Shown one piece after another: positions 35,581 to 38,894 of a stretch of 38,894 nucleotides of DNA. The stretch lies in NCBI GenBank assembly GCA_002786495.1, contig PCSZ01000050.1, positions 16,390-55,283 of the forward strand. Direction: 5' to 3'. The position numbers and the translations under genes are program-made. How positions within the stretch are numbered: the stretch's first letter is position 1; each line of letters opens with the position of its first letter. This stretch comes from Candidatus Uhrbacteria bacterium CG22_combo_CG10-13_8_21_14_all_47_17. Lineage in GTDB: Bacteria; Patescibacteriota; Patescibacteriia; 2-12-FULL-60-25. Below the pieces are notes generated by a model. That model did not search any database, was not told the origin of the DNA, and was given only the letters and a program-made list of their open reading frames with translations.

Positions 35581-36621
35581 CTAGATACTGGCAAGAATCG
35601 TCTCAGCAACCCGTTCCCAGTCAAATGAATTCGCCCGAATCTTCGCCCGAGCTCGTTCCGCCTCGAAAGCACCTTTGCGCTCCCATACGGACCGAAGAGC
35701 CTGTTTCCAGGCTGCAGAATCACTTGGTGCCAGCAAAATCCCCTGCTCACCAAGGACCTCCGGAATGGCGCCAACGCGGGAAGCGACAACCGGCGTTCCT
35801 ACTGCCATGGCTTCAAGCGCTGTTCGCCCGAAGCCCTCATGTAGTGAAGGAAGGAGTAAAGCGTCTGCATCGCGAAGCAGCGCCCATTTTTTCACCTCGC
35901 TTACCCCTTCTATACGAATAATGCGCGGATCCTGCGGCAGGACAACATTTCCCCAGCCGGTTTTTCCGGCGATCACATACTTTGCCTCAATCCCCGCTTC
36001 CAGAAAAACATTCGCGGCGAAGGTAATATTTTTTCTTGGTTCCAAGGTACCAAGCGATAAGAAAAAACGTTGATCCGGCTCCAAAATCCTTGGAAGAGAT
36101 TTTATATTCTCCGGAACAGAAACGCCTTCATACGTAACAATAATCTTTTCTTCGGGAATCCCAAGCTGTTGAACAAGAGAACGTTTTGTATCCTCGCTTA
36201 CGGAAAAAATACGTGGGGCTTTTCGAAGACCTCGAATGAAAGCGCGCGTCGTAAAAAAACGCTTGAGTGTACTTTGAGAAAAACATTCCGGATGCGTAAA
36301 AATCGCAAGATCATGAACCCAGGGAATGGAAGGAATTGAGAGAAAAGGCGCGATAGAACCGCCGGGAACAAAAAGCTGATCAAGGGAATGTTTTTTTAAC
36401 GCACTTCGTAAACTCTTACCCGAAGCGTCTTCGAGCTCGATGGTATTTTCTTCTGAAAAAGAAGTTTGCGCTCCTTTGGGCGTAAGCGCGTAAAGATCTG
36501 TATCAAATTTTCCTGCGCGTAGAAAAAGCACTTCCGTAAGCTCGCGCGCGGCATGCGCTACACCCGCTCCGAGGCTTCCATCCGTCGGTAAAATTCTTAA
36601 ATCGATACCAAGCGTTTTCAT
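35581..36621 (-). CDS. Glycosyltransferase, GT4-like
   Basis: FFLSLGTLEPRKNITFAANVF...ADALLLPSLHEGFGRTALEAMAVGTPVVASRVGAIPEV; ATG 36621. Confidence 0.92.
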   Translation of the reverse strand: MKTLGIDLRILPTDGSLGAGVAHAARELTEVLFLRAGKFDTDLYALTPKGAQTSFSEENTIELEDASGKSLRSALKKHSLDQLFVPGGSIAPFLSIPSIPWVHDLAIFTHPECFSQSTLKRFFTTRAFIRGLRKAPRIFSVSEDTKRSLVQQLGIPEEKIIVTYEGVSVPENIKSLPRILEPDQRFFLSLGTLEPRKNITFAANVFLEAGIEAKYVIAGKTGWGNVVLPQDPRIIRIEGVSEVKKWALLRDADALLLPSLHEGFGRTALEAMAVGTPVVASRVGAIPEVLGEQGILLAPSDSAAWKQALRSVWERKGAFEAERARAKIRANSFDWERVAETILASI

Positions 36622-37565
36622 GGACGATCCGCGGCTTTCACGATGCTCTTTGGCCACTCAAAATTTGAAAAAGCCCAATATGTAAGCGCCTTCACATCTT
36701 GAAAGCGCGCGAAATGATTATTTGAATTTAAAACAACCGCAATCACTTCATTGCCATCTTGATTAATAGTTCCCTGCGCGAAACAGAACCCAGCCTCATC
36801 AAGCGACCCAGTCTTTCCGGCGATGACATGATATGGTTCCTTGTTCAAGCTGCTCGCGAGCAACAGATTCGTGCTATGCAAGAGATAACTTCTGCCCGTT
36901 GCCTCTCCCGTTGCCTCTACACGCGACATTTCCGTTATCTTGCGTATTTCCGGATACGAAAGAGCAGCTCGAAGCGCAATAGCAACATCCTTCGCAGAAG
37001 CTTCATTATTTGGATTCAAACCGGAGGGATCATAAAAAACCGCATGCGTCATACCGAGCGTTTTTGCTTTTGCATTCATCGCCGCAATAAAATCATCACC
37101 ACCATACGTGCGCGCCAGAGCATGCGCAGATTCATTTGAAGATCCAACCAACATAAGCTCAAGTGCTTTTTGTGTTGTAAAACGATCATTCAAATCCACG
37201 TAAACGCGTCCGACACGGCCACGATCCGCGGGACTATATTGAACGTCCGATTGAAGGTCCGGATGCATATCCAGCAAGGTCATGGCAGTAATAAGCTTTG
37301 TGAGGCTTGCAATCGGCATTGCTTGATCTGCGTTTTTTTCAAAAAGAACTTGCCCGCTCTGCACGTCCATGACTACAGCCGCTTTCGCAGAAACTTCCAC
37401 GCCAAAGGTTTCTGCATTTTTCTTCTTTGGCGCATAACGCGCAGGACCAACATATTTTGCAACGGGAAGATGATTGCGCAAAACAGGCTGCTCCGGCTGC
37501 TGAGCAACGCTCAGAGCCTGTAAACCAAAGATGCTAATGAGAGCAATGAGAGTTTGTGCAAACAT
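36618..37565 (-). CDS. Serine-type D-Ala-D-Ala carboxypeptidase (peptidase S11)
   Basis: AMPIASLTKLITAMT (SxxK), SSNESAHALA (SxN), KTGSLDEAGFC (KTG). Confidence 0.94.
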   Translation of the reverse strand: MFAQTLIALISIFGLQALSVAQQPEQPVLRNHLPVAKYVGPARYAPKKKNAETFGVEVSAKAAVVMDVQSGQVLFEKNADQAMPIASLTKLITAMTLLDMHPDLQSDVQYSPADRGRVGRVYVDLNDRFTTQKALELMLVGSSNESAHALARTYGGDDFIAAMNAKAKTLGMTHAVFYDPSGLNPNNEASAKDVAIALRAALSYPEIRKITEMSRVEATGEATGRSYLLHSTNLLLASSLNKEPYHVIAGKTGSLDEAGFCFAQGTINQDGNEVIAVVLNSNNHFARFQDVKALTYWAFSNFEWPKSIVKAADRP

Positions 37566-37566
37566 A

Positions 37567-38154
37567 TTAGATGTCTAATGGAGCAGATTCCGTATCCTCC
37601 GCGGCCGGATTTTTCGGTTGGAGTTCATTTAAAACCTGAACAACGGCGTTCTGAGATCGCAAGGTTTCATAATCCGGAAGCTCGCTTGGATCCGTTGCGC
37701 CCAAAAACTTCAAGAAATCAATGGTAACAGCATAAATCGGTTGTCCAAGGCGCGTTTCTTCATGCATTTCAACAAGTCCGCGCAACATCAAATTCCGCAA
37801 AATCATCGAAGACTGCACTCCGCGAATTTGTTCAAGTTCAGGACGCGTGAGCGGACCGCGATAAGCCAAAATAGATAAAGCTTCAAGCTGCGGTTTTGTG
37901 AGCTCGCCTTGCACTTCTTGGCTCACCGTTTTTTGTACAAAGTCAGCCGCATCCGGGCTTGTTACCAGCTCCGCGTTTTCTCCTTGAAAGACGAGCCTGA
38001 CACCAGAAGCGCCTACATTAAGACGCTCATGAAGGACCTGAAGCGCTTCAGAGATGGCTGTTTTGTCCTGCTCCGTAATAGAAACGAGCTTCTTTATTGA
38101 AAGAGGCTGTGCGGCCGCAAAAAGAACGGCTTCAAGTATGGCGTCGAGATTCAT
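37567..38154 (-). CDS. scpB: Segregation and condensation protein ScpB
   Basis: NLDAILEAVLFAAAQPLSIKKL...LTKPQLEALSILAYRGPLTRPELEQIRGVQS. ATG 38154 (GTG 38160 possible). Confidence 0.95.
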   Translation of the reverse strand: MNLDAILEAVLFAAAQPLSIKKLVSITEQDKTAISEALQVLHERLNVGASGVRLVFQGENAELVTSPDAADFVQKTVSQEVQGELTKPQLEALSILAYRGPLTRPELEQIRGVQSSMILRNLMLRGLVEMHEETRLGQPIYAVTIDFLKFLGATDPSELPDYETLRSQNAVVQVLNELQPKNPAAEDTESAPLDI

Positions 38155-38156
38155 AA

Positions 38157-38867
38157 TCACTCTTTTGTATGCTGAAGGGTTATCTCCTTAAATAATTCAG
38201 GCTGGTCATATTGCACAATGCGTTGTTTTACCAACTCAAGAAGAGCCAGGAAGGATACAACCATTTCATATCGATCTTTCGACTCCGCCAGGATTTTGTG
38301 AAAACTGACGCGCATCATTGAGCGCACGCGCTGCGTAAGCTGATCTATTTTATCTTCAATGGTAATACTGCGCGCAACGGCAACCTTCGGCAGTCTAAGA
38401 ATCGGCTCAAGCCGTTTCGCGACGCGTAAAAAGGCAATGCGCAAATCATCACTCGTAATTCCTTCCGGCGGAGAAAAAAGAGGTTCTCGTTTTACAAGGC
38501 GCCTCTTGCTTCGGCTGAAAGAAACTCTCCCATTTTTTACAAGCGCGTCAATGCGTTCCGCGGCCTTGGCAAACACTCTGTATAAGCGTAGCTGTTCTTC
38601 AAGATCCGGACCTTCTTCCAGCTCTTCATCATAGAGATCCGGCATCAGCGCCTTTGATTTCAGATAAACAAGCTTCGCAGCAACGATAAGGAAGTCCGCC
38701 AAGTCCTGCGGAGGAATCTGGCCTTGATGCTCGCGTACATGTGTTAAAAAAGGTTCTGTTACTTCCAAAAGAGACACTTGAGTAATTTCAAGCTTTTCTG
38801 ATTCAACTAATTTTAAGAGAAGGTCTAACGGGCCTTCAAATTGTTCAATCTTAACCGAATAGGCCAT
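38157..38867 (-). CDS. scpA: Segregation and condensation protein ScpA
   Basis: EQFEGPLDLLLKLVESEKLEITQVSLLEVTEPFL...DLADFLIVAAKLVYLKSKALMP. Confidence 0.96.
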   Translation of the reverse strand: MAYSVKIEQFEGPLDLLLKLVESEKLEITQVSLLEVTEPFLTHVREHQGQIPPQDLADFLIVAAKLVYLKSKALMPDLYDEELEEGPDLEEQLRLYRVFAKAAERIDALVKNGRVSFSRSKRRLVKREPLFSPPEGITSDDLRIAFLRVAKRLEPILRLPKVAVARSITIEDKIDQLTQRVRSMMRVSFHKILAESKDRYEMVVSFLALLELVKQRIVQYDQPELFKEITLQHTKE

Positions 38868-38894
38868 GAGAGGATTGTGCCAGTATTCAGGCTT

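Overview
The window looks like a chromosomal segment of a small-genome bacterium, probably CPR/Patescibacteria. That is inferred from gene content: PrgI + VirB4 + extended VirB6, ScpAB, a short Rel and small accessory proteins. It uses the standard code, because intact core genes end in TAA, TAG and TGA. The core part holds a lytic transglycosylase (truncated at the window edge), radA, recG, bcp, a nitroreductase, a minus-strand type IV secretion-like operon ending in comF, an LCP protein, der, pth, dprA, topA, rel, parB/parA, a Kef-type transporter, a glycosyltransferase, a D,D-carboxypeptidase, scpB and scpA. There are six tRNAs: Arg-GCG, Ser-GCT, Ser-UGA, Leu-CAA, initiator Met and a second CAT tRNA. 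The least ordinary part is the accessory stretch ~5.4-11.9 kb. Four genes there are interrupted (three at A6 homopolymers, one by an in-frame TAG), and three small genes are missing from the ORF track (50 aa and 57 aa membrane peptides, and a 46 aa CX2C...CX2H mini-protein with a strong promoter and terminator). Best leads: a possible -1 frameshift site (A AAA AAC TAA) in a GIY-YIG gene, an amber-interrupted 240-codon gene, the 46 aa zinc-ribbon-like gene, comF placed inside the T4SS-like operon, and an initiator tRNA with C33. All family assignments are from reading motifs; no searches were run.
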